A DNA stretch of 64,000 nt from Candidatus Opimibacter iunctus (lineage in GTDB: Bacteria; Bacteroidota; Bacteroidia; Chitinophagales; Saprospiraceae), in NCBI GenBank assembly GCA_016716665.1, contig JADJVH010000018.1, forward strand, positions 1 to 64,000. Reading direction: 5' to 3'. A model generated the notes under the pieces. That model was not told the origin of the DNA and made no database searches. It saw nothing but the letters and a program-made list of their open reading frames with translations. Below, piece by piece: positions 54,781-62,905 of the stretch. How positions within the stretch are numbered: position 1 is the stretch's first letter; each line of letters starts with the position of its first letter. Both the position numbers and the translations under genes were made by a program.

Positions 54781-55678
54781 CGGTTACCATGATTTGTCGG
54801 ATGAGCCAATTGATGTCTTTGTTTTCGATATATACGGGGAGGAGTGTCGTTGTTTCTGCTGCTGTCGGGGCCCTGCTGAGGAATACCTGGAAGCACCAGA
54901 TGAGCATGCCTTCCAGCATTTCATTGGATTCGGTCAGTATCCTGATGTAATCGTTTTTGTCAGACCCTGTTGCGCCAAAGAGTTCGGAGGTCTGGTTGTT
55001 TTGGATCATAAAAAATCCGCTGTCAAACTCCTGGGAGGTCGGCAGGCGCCAGAGCAATTGATCAAAGGTGGCCCTGACAAAATTGAACGTATTCATGTTG
55101 ATGACATCGTACACCTCATTGTCGATCATAAAGGCATACATCTGATGGTAGCGTAGCAGGCCGTCATAGAGCGCCTGCCGGCTATCAAGTACCAGCTGGT
55201 CGCGCCTGATTTCATTTTGGTGGATATAGTAGCTGTCCCAGTTGCCTTCCAGAGAATCCTTATAGGCAGCTGTTTTCTGGATACCTATTTTTAGCTCAAG
55301 CTCACTGTCCGCGACCCCTTCCAGGCATCTTACCTTGGCGAGGTTGTAGAGATTCTGGACATAGGCGGCTTTGTAGGAAAATTCGTTTTCGCGGAAGGTG
55401 GTGTCCGTCATCAGTTGCGTGATGATGCTGTCGCGTGTCAATCGGTCTAAAGCACTGGCCTTCAGCATGTTTACCACGGAGTCTAACTCTTCGTCAAGTG
55501 GTTCTCGGCCGACGATATCGATATAGATTCGGTTGACGTAGTTTTCGATCTTGATATCGGAGATATTGAAGGTAGAGTAGGGCGGATTGCCATCCACCAC
55601 GACGAGGTCTGTGGTACATGAAAGCATCATGGCCAGGCCAATGGATATACAAAAGATAGGAAACACCCGTTTCATCAT
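54758..55678 (-). CDS. Operon lipoprotein, distant DUF1549/DUF1553-like
   Basis: Start ATG 55678 gives 306 residues with a lipoprotein signal (MMKRVFPIFCISIGLAMMLSC). The mature protein is helical: IENYVNRIYIDIVGREPLDEELDSVVNML recalls the DUF1549 motif (VNRxYxDLxGxxP), later FVRATFDQLLWRLPTSQEFDSGFFMIQ and MLIWCFQVFLSRAPTAAETTTLLPVYI recall DUF1553. It is the first gene of the six-gene operon; two dyad elements lie upstream (55752-55850). The family match is by motif memory, not a search, so treat as tentative. Confidence 0.82.
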   Translation of the reverse strand: MMKRVFPIFCISIGLAMMLSCTTDLVVVDGNPPYSTFNISDIKIENYVNRIYIDIVGREPLDEELDSVVNMLKASALDRLTRDSIITQLMTDTTFRENEFSYKAAYVQNLYNLAKVRCLEGVADSELELKIGIQKTAAYKDSLEGNWDSYYIHQNEIRRDQLVLDSRQALYDGLLRYHQMYAFMIDNEVYDVINMNTFNFVRATFDQLLWRLPTSQEFDSGFFMIQNNQTSELFGATGSDKNDYIRILTESNEMLEGMLIWCFQVFLSRAPTAAETTTLLPVYIENKDINWLIRQIMVTDEYANFR

Positions 55679-55751
55679 GTCGCTGCGCTTATTACAAGAC
55701 CCCGGCTTGGTGATGTTCGTTGCCTGCGGATCAGGTAAATTTAACAAATGA

Positions 55752-55850
55752 GGACGTTGCTAATAGCAATTAAAGAGTTAATTGTAATTTATGCAAAGGG
55801 CTGACAATCAACTTGGATATATTATTAACAAGCTGTTATTAGCGACGTCC
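55752..55850. promoter_or_regulatory. Inverted repeats upstream of the six-gene operon
   Basis: GGACGTTGCTAATA (55752-55765) and TATTAGCGACGTCC (55837-55850) are reverse complements at 13/14 positions. Between them is a second dyad, CAATTAA-AGAG-TTAATTG (55767-55784). They lie 75-170 bp before the first start codon, a position suited to an operator or a structured leader. Confidence 0.6.
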
Positions 55851-55928
55851 TTGACTTTGCACCAAAGGTGCTGAAAGGGGTGAAATGAGGAACTAAGTTA
55901 AACTATTTTCACATTGTTTAGCTTATGT

Positions 55929-56408
55929 TCAAAGACTGCCTAGCTGTTCAAACTCTTCCATAGGGATAAACCGTCCCACCTTATTGATCCGGTTAGGGTC
56001 ATTAAAGAAAAAGAAAGTGACCTCTCCGGCAGTGATGATTATTTTATGTTGCTCCTGACGACCCGTAGACGATTCTTTAAATGAAATTCCTTCGTCAAGG
56101 AGGTGCGCAATGGTCTGCTGGTAATCCAGCGTTTTATCGAGCCATCGGTAATCCATGTCCAGGTTTCGCCTGGAAGCAGCGATAGGTATTGGTTGTATCA
56201 ATATACCGGCGAGGCAATTGCTGTCTTTGGCGCCTTTGTAAAAGTAAAATTCAGTCTGGTCATACTTGAGCATGGAGGACTCATCATCTTCGATTTCCTC
56301 ATCGGGCTCGCCCAAAAGTCTTACCAGCGAAACCTTTTCCATTCCGTAGGGAAAATGGATGAGCGCTCCGGTCTTCAAGAATGCAATTACGTCTTCCCTG
56401 ACCATCAT
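55929..56408 (-). CDS. Hypothetical cytoplasmic protein downstream of DUF4256 gene
   Basis: I start at ATG 56408 (159 residues), 22 bp after the DUF4256 stop; a longer frame from 56555 would overlap that gene heavily. Sequence: MMVREDVIAFLKTGALIHF, PYGMEKVSLVRLLGEPDEEIEDDESSMLKYDQTEFYFYKG and a C-terminal half with FIPMEEFEQLGSL. The pattern GM-x(6)-LLGEPD-x(n)-LKY-x-x-x-EFYF resembles small proteins often found as immunity or effector-associated factors, but no family is certain. No signal peptide. Confidence 0.78.
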   Translation of the reverse strand: MMVREDVIAFLKTGALIHFPYGMEKVSLVRLLGEPDEEIEDDESSMLKYDQTEFYFYKGAKDSNCLAGILIQPIPIAASRRNLDMDYRWLDKTLDYQQTIAHLLDEGISFKESSTGRQEQHKIIITAGEVTFFFFNDPNRINKVGRFIPMEEFEQLGSL

Positions 56409-56430
56409 GTAGGTGTAAGCTACGTAATAA

Positions 56431-56988
56431 TCAGACGCTGAGCGCACCGCGGAAACCCCTGGCGGCATAGTAGGACTCAGCCCCATTGTGATAAGTGAAC
56501 ACCGTGCCATAGCGGTAATCACAGAATATGGCGCCTCCGAGTTTCCGGATGGCATCAGGCGTTTTTACCCAACTTGAAGTCTTAGTGTCAAATGTGCCTA
56601 GCTGCTGCAATGCACGGTATTGCTCTTCGGTCAGCATCTCGATTCCCATGTCAGCGGCCATGTCCTCCGCAGTATTTTCAGGTTTATTTTCTTTCCTTGA
56701 ATCCCATGCCTTACGGTCGTAGCATATACTCCTGCGGCCTTTCGGGCTTTCCGGAGCGCAATCATAAAAGATGTATTCACCTGACTTTTTATCTAGGCCT
56801 ACTACATCGGGTTCGCCACCGGATTCCTCCATTGCATTGAGCGACCATAGTTTTCCTTTGTTCGCTTCCAGTCTGGCTTGCACCTTGGCCCAGTCCAGGC
56901 CTTTGTGGCGGTTCATATTTTTCTCGAAACGAGCCTTGAGGATCATGAGCAATGCTGCGGATTGCTTAGTGGATAATTCTTTTTTCAT
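56431..56988 (-). CDS. DUF4256 family protein
   Basis: Start ATG 56988 gives 185 residues. Conserved family segments: ALLMILKARFEKNMNRHKGLDWAKVQARLEA, LNAMEESGGEPDVVGLD, EYIFYDCAPESPKGRRSICYDRKAW, MGIEMLTEEQYRALQQLGTFDTKTSSWV, GGAIFCDYRYGTVFTYHNGAESYYAARGFRG. DUF4256 proteins are widespread soluble proteins of unknown function. Length is normal for the family. Upstream of the hypothetical gene at 55929-56408, and likely co-transcribed with it. Confidence 0.93.
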   Translation of the reverse strand: MKKELSTKQSAALLMILKARFEKNMNRHKGLDWAKVQARLEANKGKLWSLNAMEESGGEPDVVGLDKKSGEYIFYDCAPESPKGRRSICYDRKAWDSRKENKPENTAEDMAADMGIEMLTEEQYRALQQLGTFDTKTSSWVKTPDAIRKLGGAIFCDYRYGTVFTYHNGAESYYAARGFRGALSV

Positions 56989-57115
56989 GATGTGCATTTT
57001 TATGTGGATAGATATTCATGAGCGCTCTGCCTTCGGGCCTGAAGCATCAGGATACCAAGGTCTGTTATTTTAATTTACTGATGAAGTTTTGCAATCTGTT
57101 GTGTGCCATAACCAA

Positions 57116-58936
57116 TTATTGAATCAGGATCTTCCGCACAGCGATATTTTGACTTTCCGCCTGGATATACAAGAAGTACATTCCTTTGGCAAAGTGCTTC
57201 ATATCTATTGTTGATTCAGGATCTGTTACAATTGATGAATGGATGATGTGCCCCTGCGGATCCGTTAGTCGGAGAATACTCCTGTCTGGCATTGCATTTC
57301 CGTCGGCAAAGCGGATTGTTAATGATGTAGTGACTGGGTTAGGATACACGAGGATGGAATATGACGTATCTATATCTTTCGCCTGACTGCTTGCATCGCA
57401 TGGGATCGCCCCCACATAGCCTCCAGTGGTGGACATTTGGCAAATGATACTTTCCGGTTTTGGTGTCAGATCAAAAGAGCTACCGGGGCTATGTGTCAGC
57501 CCATGTTGCTTGATGTAGTTTACGGCTTCAAATAATTGACTGTCTATAAAATCTGCCGGAGCCTGGCCAGTCGTCAGGTTGTCCGTAATGATATAGTTTG
57601 TCGGGTCCAGGTTGCCGCAATTCCATAGTTTGGTATAGATCAGGTTATTCCGCATGATCCATTTTGCATCTGTAGCATTGAAGGGTTGATCATTGTAGTT
57701 TCCAATACCGGTCTCTGTTATAAAAATATTGTCTTCGAATACTGTACCGGTACCATCATAAGGATTTTCTGATGGGAGGCTTAAGATCAAACCAAGGGAT
57801 TGGACATGGCCGCTGGCCTTAAATCTATTGACTGGGTTGTCCTGATAGGTCCATGCTGAATCCTGTCTTCCGGAAATAAAGGTATTGTGCCTGAAGATAA
57901 TGGCGCCACCAATATGGCTACCCCCACTTGTGCCGGGATTATAAAAGGCCTGGTATCCTTGATTGTCGTAATAGAGATTGTTTTCAAACAGAAGATTGGC
58001 TCGGTCATAGCTGCCGCCACAATCATCACCATATAGTTGAATGCCCGGACTCCATGTATCATGGATATGGTTGTTTCGAACAACCCAATCTCTTCCGCGA
58101 ATCCCTATAATGCTGGCATGTGCTGTGCTCCAGCCGGGGGTATTGTAGCAAGGTTCTGACGTATAGAAATGCATATCATGCAGGTGGTTATCGTCAATCA
58201 CTACATTGCTTGCAGCGTTTAAATCTGTGGGTGACATTGGTCCGCAAAGATTGCCGATCATCGTCCCATGGATGTGATGAATTTCACAATGGATGATGGT
58301 GGTTTTACTCCCTGAAAACCGAATGCCTGTTGCGCTCTGGAAGATTTCGCAATGATCAACTACAAGGTCATGAACAGCAACAATAGCATTGAGAGGGTGA
58401 TTAAAATAGACGCCACCTCCGCTGTCGTAAGTGTTTTCGCCATGTATCCTGCAGTTTTTCAATGAGATAAAATTAACCCCCGTGAAGGAGGTGATATCAA
58501 TTGCGTTGCCAGGGGAAGGGCATGAAGGTTGTGAGGGATAGTAAATGTCAATTCCTTCAAAATGTAAATAGGCATTTGCCTCCATGCCGGTCACACGAAT
58601 GTGATCAAATTGCACATTGGTTTGGCCGGATATAGCTATATAGGTTATCCAGTCGTTGCGGCTGTCCGTGCCAATGTTTTCTATATACGCACCATATGTT
58701 CCATTCATCAGGAATATGGAGTCACCGCTTATGGCTTCTGCTATTGATTTTGAAAGTGTTTTCCATGGTTGGGTAGAGGTGCCGGGAAAGGTGTCGTTTC
58801 CGGCAGCGGCATTGAGATAATACGTTCTTGCATGCGATGAAAAAGGGATAGTCGCAAGGAAGATGGCATACAACAGGACATGCAAGGATCCTTGCCTGGA
58901 AAAACTTGATTGTACTTTGTTGTAAAGGTTGGACAT
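57116..58936 (-). CDS. Secreted right-handed beta-helix protein with T9SS sorting domain
   Basis: Start ATG 58936 gives 606 residues; signal peptide ends about residue 37 (FSSHA). RTYYLNAAAGNDTFPGTSTQPWKTLSKSI is the standard opening of Bacteroidota parallel beta-helix proteins, followed by repeated turns (NAIDITSFTGVNFISLKNCRIHGE, LVVDHCEIFQSATGIRFSGS, WVVRNNHIHDTWSPGIQLYG, LLFENNLYYDNQGYQAFYN) and a type A sorting domain (about 525-606, LVYPNPVTTSLTIRFADG ... AKGMYFLYIQAES). Such folds include polysaccharide lyases, epimerases and non-catalytic adhesins; no lyase signature is certain. Confidence 0.92.
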   Translation of the reverse strand: MSNLYNKVQSSFSRQGSLHVLLYAIFLATIPFSSHARTYYLNAAAGNDTFPGTSTQPWKTLSKSIAEAISGDSIFLMNGTYGAYIENIGTDSRNDWITYIAISGQTNVQFDHIRVTGMEANAYLHFEGIDIYYPSQPSCPSPGNAIDITSFTGVNFISLKNCRIHGENTYDSGGGVYFNHPLNAIVAVHDLVVDHCEIFQSATGIRFSGSKTTIIHCEIHHIHGTMIGNLCGPMSPTDLNAASNVVIDDNHLHDMHFYTSEPCYNTPGWSTAHASIIGIRGRDWVVRNNHIHDTWSPGIQLYGDDCGGSYDRANLLFENNLYYDNQGYQAFYNPGTSGGSHIGGAIIFRHNTFISGRQDSAWTYQDNPVNRFKASGHVQSLGLILSLPSENPYDGTGTVFEDNIFITETGIGNYNDQPFNATDAKWIMRNNLIYTKLWNCGNLDPTNYIITDNLTTGQAPADFIDSQLFEAVNYIKQHGLTHSPGSSFDLTPKPESIICQMSTTGGYVGAIPCDASSQAKDIDTSYSILVYPNPVTTSLTIRFADGNAMPDRSILRLTDPQGHIIHSSIVTDPESTIDMKHFAKGMYFLYIQAESQNIAVRKILIQ

Positions 58937-59031
58937 AGTATAGCTGCAACAAAACGAAGATACGCATATGCATGTCACCAACCTTTTTGTTTAGATCAAT
59001 CTATGTCTGGATGATTGCTTTCGCTTGCCAT

Positions 59032-59412
59032 CTACAGGAGGCTAGTACTTACCAGCAATGACCTGAGCATGGTTTTCCTTCTTCTTGCAATCGTGGAGAC
59101 GTAATTGTCCGGCATGACCACCTTGTTGTTGTCTTCTAGCCGGACAATCTTGTGTGCATTGACCAGGTCCGCCTTGTTGACGCGCACAAATCCAAATTCG
59201 TGCAGATCCGATGCATAGAATTTCAATACATGGGCCGTCATCATAGGAGCGGAGGCTTCCGCATGAATAACGGTATAATTGCCACAGGCCTGCAGCCTGA
59301 TGATTTGATCAGGCTTGATTTGCATCGTCCTGCCACGGGAGATGACCCGGATGGAAAATGTGTTTTCTTTAGGAGTTGCCATAGCAACAGGAAGAGATGT
59401 GATAGTGGCCAT
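59032..59412 (-). CDS. Stand-alone LytTR DNA-binding protein
   Basis: The 126-residue protein is almost only a LytTR domain (about 20-120): TFSIRVISRGRTMQIKPDQIIRLQACGNYTVIHAEA, KFYASDLHEFGFVRVNKADLVNAHKIVRLEDNNKVVMPDNYVSTIARRRKTML. There is no receiver domain, so it is a one-domain transcription regulator, typical of some Bacteroidota surface gene control. Target genes are unknown; neighbours are surface proteins. Start ATG 59412 precedes a short flexible arm. Confidence 0.93.
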   Translation of the reverse strand: MATITSLPVAMATPKENTFSIRVISRGRTMQIKPDQIIRLQACGNYTVIHAEASAPMMTAHVLKFYASDLHEFGFVRVNKADLVNAHKIVRLEDNNKVVMPDNYVSTIARRRKTMLRSLLVSTSLL

Positions 59413-59490
59413 GATGTCTGAAGGGTTGTGAATTATTTAGAAAATGGAAGTTGTTGCTTTGTGCAGTAGTCCCGATATTGGATATCGATT

Positions 59491-60438
59491 TTAAAAACCC
59501 CTAATAGGCCTGATTAAATTATAGTAGTCCTTATCATTACTACCTTGAATGCCATTGGTTAAGACCTGTAGCCTTGCCTCAAACAATGAAAGCTCCGAGG
59601 AACTCCAATAAATGTTATTTGAAAAACCTGCAATATTCTGATTTGGCCCTGTGGCTCCCTGACCAACTTTCAGGTACATTTGGTTTAATTCATCCTTTGA
59701 TGGTAAAAACCAATCATTAAAACCATTGAGAACCAAATTGGCACAGATATCCGCTGCGATGCCGCTTGTCGCACAACCAGCTTCAATATCTATGGTATTC
59801 TGTGCCCCTGTGCCAATAGCTGTTCCATCAGCACCAGGGATATCTGAAAAAAAGCAGCCATATGGTACAGATGGATCAGGGTTATTTCCATACCAGAGTG
59901 GTGGTGCTGTGACAAGGCCTGCACCGGAGGTGGTATTCAGGTAGAATATGAGGCCTCCTCCATACGTTTTACCATACAAAGAGTTTAGAGCTACACCCCC
60001 ATTGAATAAAGCGATTGGTGTCAGCCCTCCATCCAGCAATTGTTGAATGGTAATTCCTGCATCTAATAGTTCCTGAATGGTAACCCCCCCGCCCAACAGG
60101 TCTAGAATGGGTACTTCAAAATTATTCAGATCCTGAATCGAATACCCATTATCCAGTAAGGACTGAATCATAGCCGGTGGTAAACTTGTACAATTACACA
60201 AGGCTGAAGTCAATAATAGATCACTTTGCAGCGATCGTATGGTGTCAGGCGCTGGTGGCAATGAGGATGACATTCTTGTAGCCAGCGTACCATCAGCTTT
60301 TTTTACCACTAACATGGTTTCACCATTAAGTGTATCCATTTCACTTACTTTAAGTTTCCCAATCACCTCAACAGTCTGGGCATCAAGGCTGATGATCGTG
60401 AGACTCAGCACAAAGGCTATTACAACAGATTTTTTCAT
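59491..60438 (-). CDS. Secreted DUF1566 protein with Leu/Gly-rich repeats
   Basis: The 315-residue protein has a signal peptide (1-20, SLDAQ) and a short N-terminal part TVEVIGKLKVSEMDTLNGE as in phage-tail-like or trimeric surface proteins. Residues about 90-150 form a repeat of about 10 residues: LLDNGYSIQD, LLGGGVTIQE, LLDAGITIQQ, LLDGGLTPIA. The C-terminal 150 residues are a DUF1566/Lcl-like lectin-type domain (YGGGLIFYL, LNGFNDWFLPSKDELNQMY, NNIYWSSSE, IRPIRGF). It is likely exported; ligand unknown. Confidence 0.88.
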   Translation of the reverse strand: MKKSVVIAFVLSLTIISLDAQTVEVIGKLKVSEMDTLNGETMLVVKKADGTLATRMSSSLPPAPDTIRSLQSDLLLTSALCNCTSLPPAMIQSLLDNGYSIQDLNNFEVPILDLLGGGVTIQELLDAGITIQQLLDGGLTPIALFNGGVALNSLYGKTYGGGLIFYLNTTSGAGLVTAPPLWYGNNPDPSVPYGCFFSDIPGADGTAIGTGAQNTIDIEAGCATSGIAADICANLVLNGFNDWFLPSKDELNQMYLKVGQGATGPNQNIAGFSNNIYWSSSELSLFEARLQVLTNGIQGSNDKDYYNLIRPIRGF

Positions 60439-60508
60439 TACGTATAGTTTTGTTTAGGTTAATGCTATGAGTTTACGTTAGCAATCCCTAACCACTGTTT
60501 GGTAAATG

Positions 60509-60655
60509 TTAGTGGTCAGAATGCCTGATGATTTCGATTTCCTGGTCGATGCGCTCCAGGTTCCGCTGAAATACCCAGCCAAGGATCGCCATAGCCAGCA
60601 GGGCTGAGAGGATCGCGATCATAGCAGGATTTTTCAAGGAAATACGGATGCGCAT
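60509..60655 (-). CDS. 48-residue single-pass membrane peptide
   Basis: ATG at 60655 opens a 48-codon frame with stop at 60509: MRIRISLKNPAMIAILSALL, then AMAILGWVFQRN and LERIDQEIEIIRHSDH. A basic N-terminus, one transmembrane helix (about 11-29) and an acidic amphipathic tail make a convincing small membrane protein. It lies between the DUF1566 gene and the TPR-HTH regulator gene, on the same strand. It may modulate a membrane partner (inference). Confidence 0.65.
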   Translation of the reverse strand: MRIRISLKNPAMIAILSALLAMAILGWVFQRNLERIDQEIEIIRHSDH

Positions 60656-60729
60656 TCTGATTTCTTTTGTCGAAAGCAAAGGTTGCACCTCAAGGCATTG
60701 GTTTCCAAATTTGAAGGGTTGACAATGGT

Positions 60730-60776
60730 GGGGACAGGGTGGGGGACAAATAGGGGGACAAATAGGGGGACAAATA
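60730..60776 (+). repeat. GGGGGACAAATA triplicate, potential G-quadruplex
   Basis: GGGG-ACA-GGG-T-GGGGG-ACAAATA-GGGGG-ACAAATA-GGGGG gives five G-runs with loops of 1-7 nt on the plus strand; the last three repeat a 12-bp unit exactly. Confidence 0.75.
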
Positions 60777-60817
60777 CCTTCAGCCTATGGCTGTCAGCGG
60801 TTTAGGCAAGAAAGGGG

Positions 60818-61018
60818 AGCAAAGGAGGAAAGGAGCAAGGAGCAAGGGGGGGGCAAGGAGATGGGCTGTCAGGAGATAGACTATACAGATTGAACCAAAA
60901 CCAGGAGTAAAATGGAAGGGGCCTGGGAACTGAAGCGTTGCGGCGTTGCGTCGTTGCGCGAGATATATTTTGGAGAATTCCAAACCTTAGAATAGATGAG
61001 GCTCTGAGCCTGAAAGGC
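60818..61018. repeat. GAGCAAGG tract followed by the ~80-bp dispersed repeat
   Basis: 60818-60860 is a GAGCAAAGGAGGAAAGGAGC-type purine tract; 60934-61018 matches 19535-19615 (GCGTTGCGGCGTTGCG, CGCGAGATATAT, ACCTTAGAATAGATGAGGCT). The order is the same at both loci. 60439-61084 otherwise holds only the 48-aa gene and the G-run repeat. Confidence 0.75.
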
Positions 61019-61084
61019 AAATCACGGTCAGCCTTGGGATGGGTCAGCGCAAAAAGGCAAAATGGGCGAACTGATTTGATCAGA

Positions 61085-62839
61085 TTAAATCATAGCTACC
61101 ACTTCATCCAGGGTGCCGTCTTCTGGAAGGTTGATCTTCCGGCGGAGGCGATGGCGGGTCTTTTTGATGGAGTCAGCGCTGATGCCTAGCATGCCGGCCA
61201 TATCCCGGGGAGTAATCTGCAGTTTGGTCAGTGCCAGCAGGCGAATTTCACCTGGGGTGAGGTCAGGCATTTTCTCTTTCAGCCGGATGAAAAAGCCCGG
61301 GTAGACCTGGTCAAAGAGCTCACGGAAGCGTTTCCAGTCATCATCTGTCAGGATGCTCGCATTGGTGAGGTCGACCATGCGGGACATGCGCTCGTCATGC
61401 TGCATGGATCCTGAACGCTCGAGTGCTTCGATCTCGGTCCTGAAGGATTGGATGAGCTCATTTTTTTCAACCAACGCCTGGGTGTAGGTGCTCAATTCGT
61501 TTTGGGCATGGAGCAAAAGTTCCGCTGCATTTTTTTCTTTGATGAGGTTGAGTTCCGCTTCTTTCCGGCGCTGGAATTGCAGTCGCCTGATCCACGTGAC
61601 TGTCAGCAAAGCGGAAAGGACTAAGATTACAAACAGCAGATTTCGCAACAATACCTGCCTCGTCCTGTCCTTTTCCAGCAATTGGATATTGGTATTGTAC
61701 TTGTCTACCTGTACCCTGAGTTTGGCCTGTTCAAGTATTTTCTTGTCCCGGTCTGCTTCCAGTTTTTTCGTATACAGGTCAAGGGAGTCGGCATACTGCA
61801 CGGCGAGGGCAAAATTGCCTTTCAGCCTTGTGTAGGTGTAGAGATTGGAGTAGTAATTGATCAGGCTTTCGGGCTCGTATGTACTTTTGTTCTTGTCCGC
61901 ATAGCGCATATATTCTTCAGCTTCATGCAGCGAGCCCTTGTACAGCGCCATTGTAGCCAATGACTGTGCAGCATTGGCAGCGCTGCCCGGCTGGTTCATC
62001 CGGATACTTACCTTATAGTCTGTTTCAATGAGTGGCCAGGCCTCGTCATACCGCCCCATTTTATAATAGACGTACCCCAGGTTTCCAGTGGCAAGTCCGA
62101 TCCAGAATGAATCTTTAGACATCTTAGCGGCCTCTACAGCCAGGGTGAGGTAATGGATAGCAGAATCATATCTCTCAGTTTTCAGATAGCAGAGCCCAAT
62201 GTTGTTTAATAGATTCCGGGGATAGCGTCCTGAAGGTGCCGGCAATTTTACGGCGGTGGCTTCCTTGAAGAAGCGGATGGATGATTCAAAATCGCTGAAA
62301 CCAAAGAATACGTTACTCATTGCTTCCAGGTCATTGACTTTATGAAAAGGGTCTGACCAACCATACTGGGTGAGCAGATCATAGCCTTTCATCATCCGTT
62401 CAAACCCGATACCCCACCAGCCATATTCGGTGGCATGAAAGCCTCCATACAGCAGGAGTTTACCCTCTCCTCGTTTCAGGCCTTTGCGACGAGCTTCATC
62501 GATCGATCGGAGCAGTAATTGTTCTCGAGCCTGAACGTCTGCCTCAGTGCGGGCGGGATGAATAATGATACGATGGAGCAGGCACATCAGGGCCAGGTCT
62601 TCTAAGCCTTCGCTTTCAAATTCCTTTTCCATTTTTTCAAGGCGGCTGCTGGCAGCTTCAGAATACGTATAGCCGATTTTGAGAAGCAAGCTATCCAATC
62701 GCATTTGGCGTTCAGCCTCCGGAAAGGCCAGGATGGAATCAGCCTGGGCATGCGTACGGGAAGGTAGTCCGATAGCAACAATGGAGAGGAAGGTATAGCG
62801 TATGCGGATGGAGATCAGGCGTGACATGCAGGGAGACAT
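61085..62839 (-). CDS. TPR sensor with membrane anchor and LuxR-like HTH
   Basis: The 584-residue protein has a signal peptide (to about residue 32, SRTHAQ), TPR repeats (about 60-345: NLLNNIGLCYLKTERYDSAIHYL, LATGNLGYVYYKMGRYDEAW), a transmembrane helix (about 400-418, LLRNLLFVILVLSALLTVTW), a coiled coil (about 420-490) and a C-terminal HTH (about 525-580: DLTPGEIRLLALTKLQITPRDMAGMLGISADSIKKTRHRLRRKI). It is a one-component regulator with periplasmic TPRs and a membrane-tethered LuxR-like DNA-binding domain, a recurrent Bacteroidota form. Targets unknown. Confidence 0.92.
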   Translation of the reverse strand: MSPCMSRLISIRIRYTFLSIVAIGLPSRTHAQADSILAFPEAERQMRLDSLLLKIGYTYSEAASSRLEKMEKEFESEGLEDLALMCLLHRIIIHPARTEADVQAREQLLLRSIDEARRKGLKRGEGKLLLYGGFHATEYGWWGIGFERMMKGYDLLTQYGWSDPFHKVNDLEAMSNVFFGFSDFESSIRFFKEATAVKLPAPSGRYPRNLLNNIGLCYLKTERYDSAIHYLTLAVEAAKMSKDSFWIGLATGNLGYVYYKMGRYDEAWPLIETDYKVSIRMNQPGSAANAAQSLATMALYKGSLHEAEEYMRYADKNKSTYEPESLINYYSNLYTYTRLKGNFALAVQYADSLDLYTKKLEADRDKKILEQAKLRVQVDKYNTNIQLLEKDRTRQVLLRNLLFVILVLSALLTVTWIRRLQFQRRKEAELNLIKEKNAAELLLHAQNELSTYTQALVEKNELIQSFRTEIEALERSGSMQHDERMSRMVDLTNASILTDDDWKRFRELFDQVYPGFFIRLKEKMPDLTPGEIRLLALTKLQITPRDMAGMLGISADSIKKTRHRLRRKINLPEDGTLDEVVAMI

Positions 62840-62905
62840 GAGGGTTGTGCAGGAGTGTGTTTAAAGTAATCTTGATGATTTTCGGATGTTCGATCCTCGA
62901 AATGA

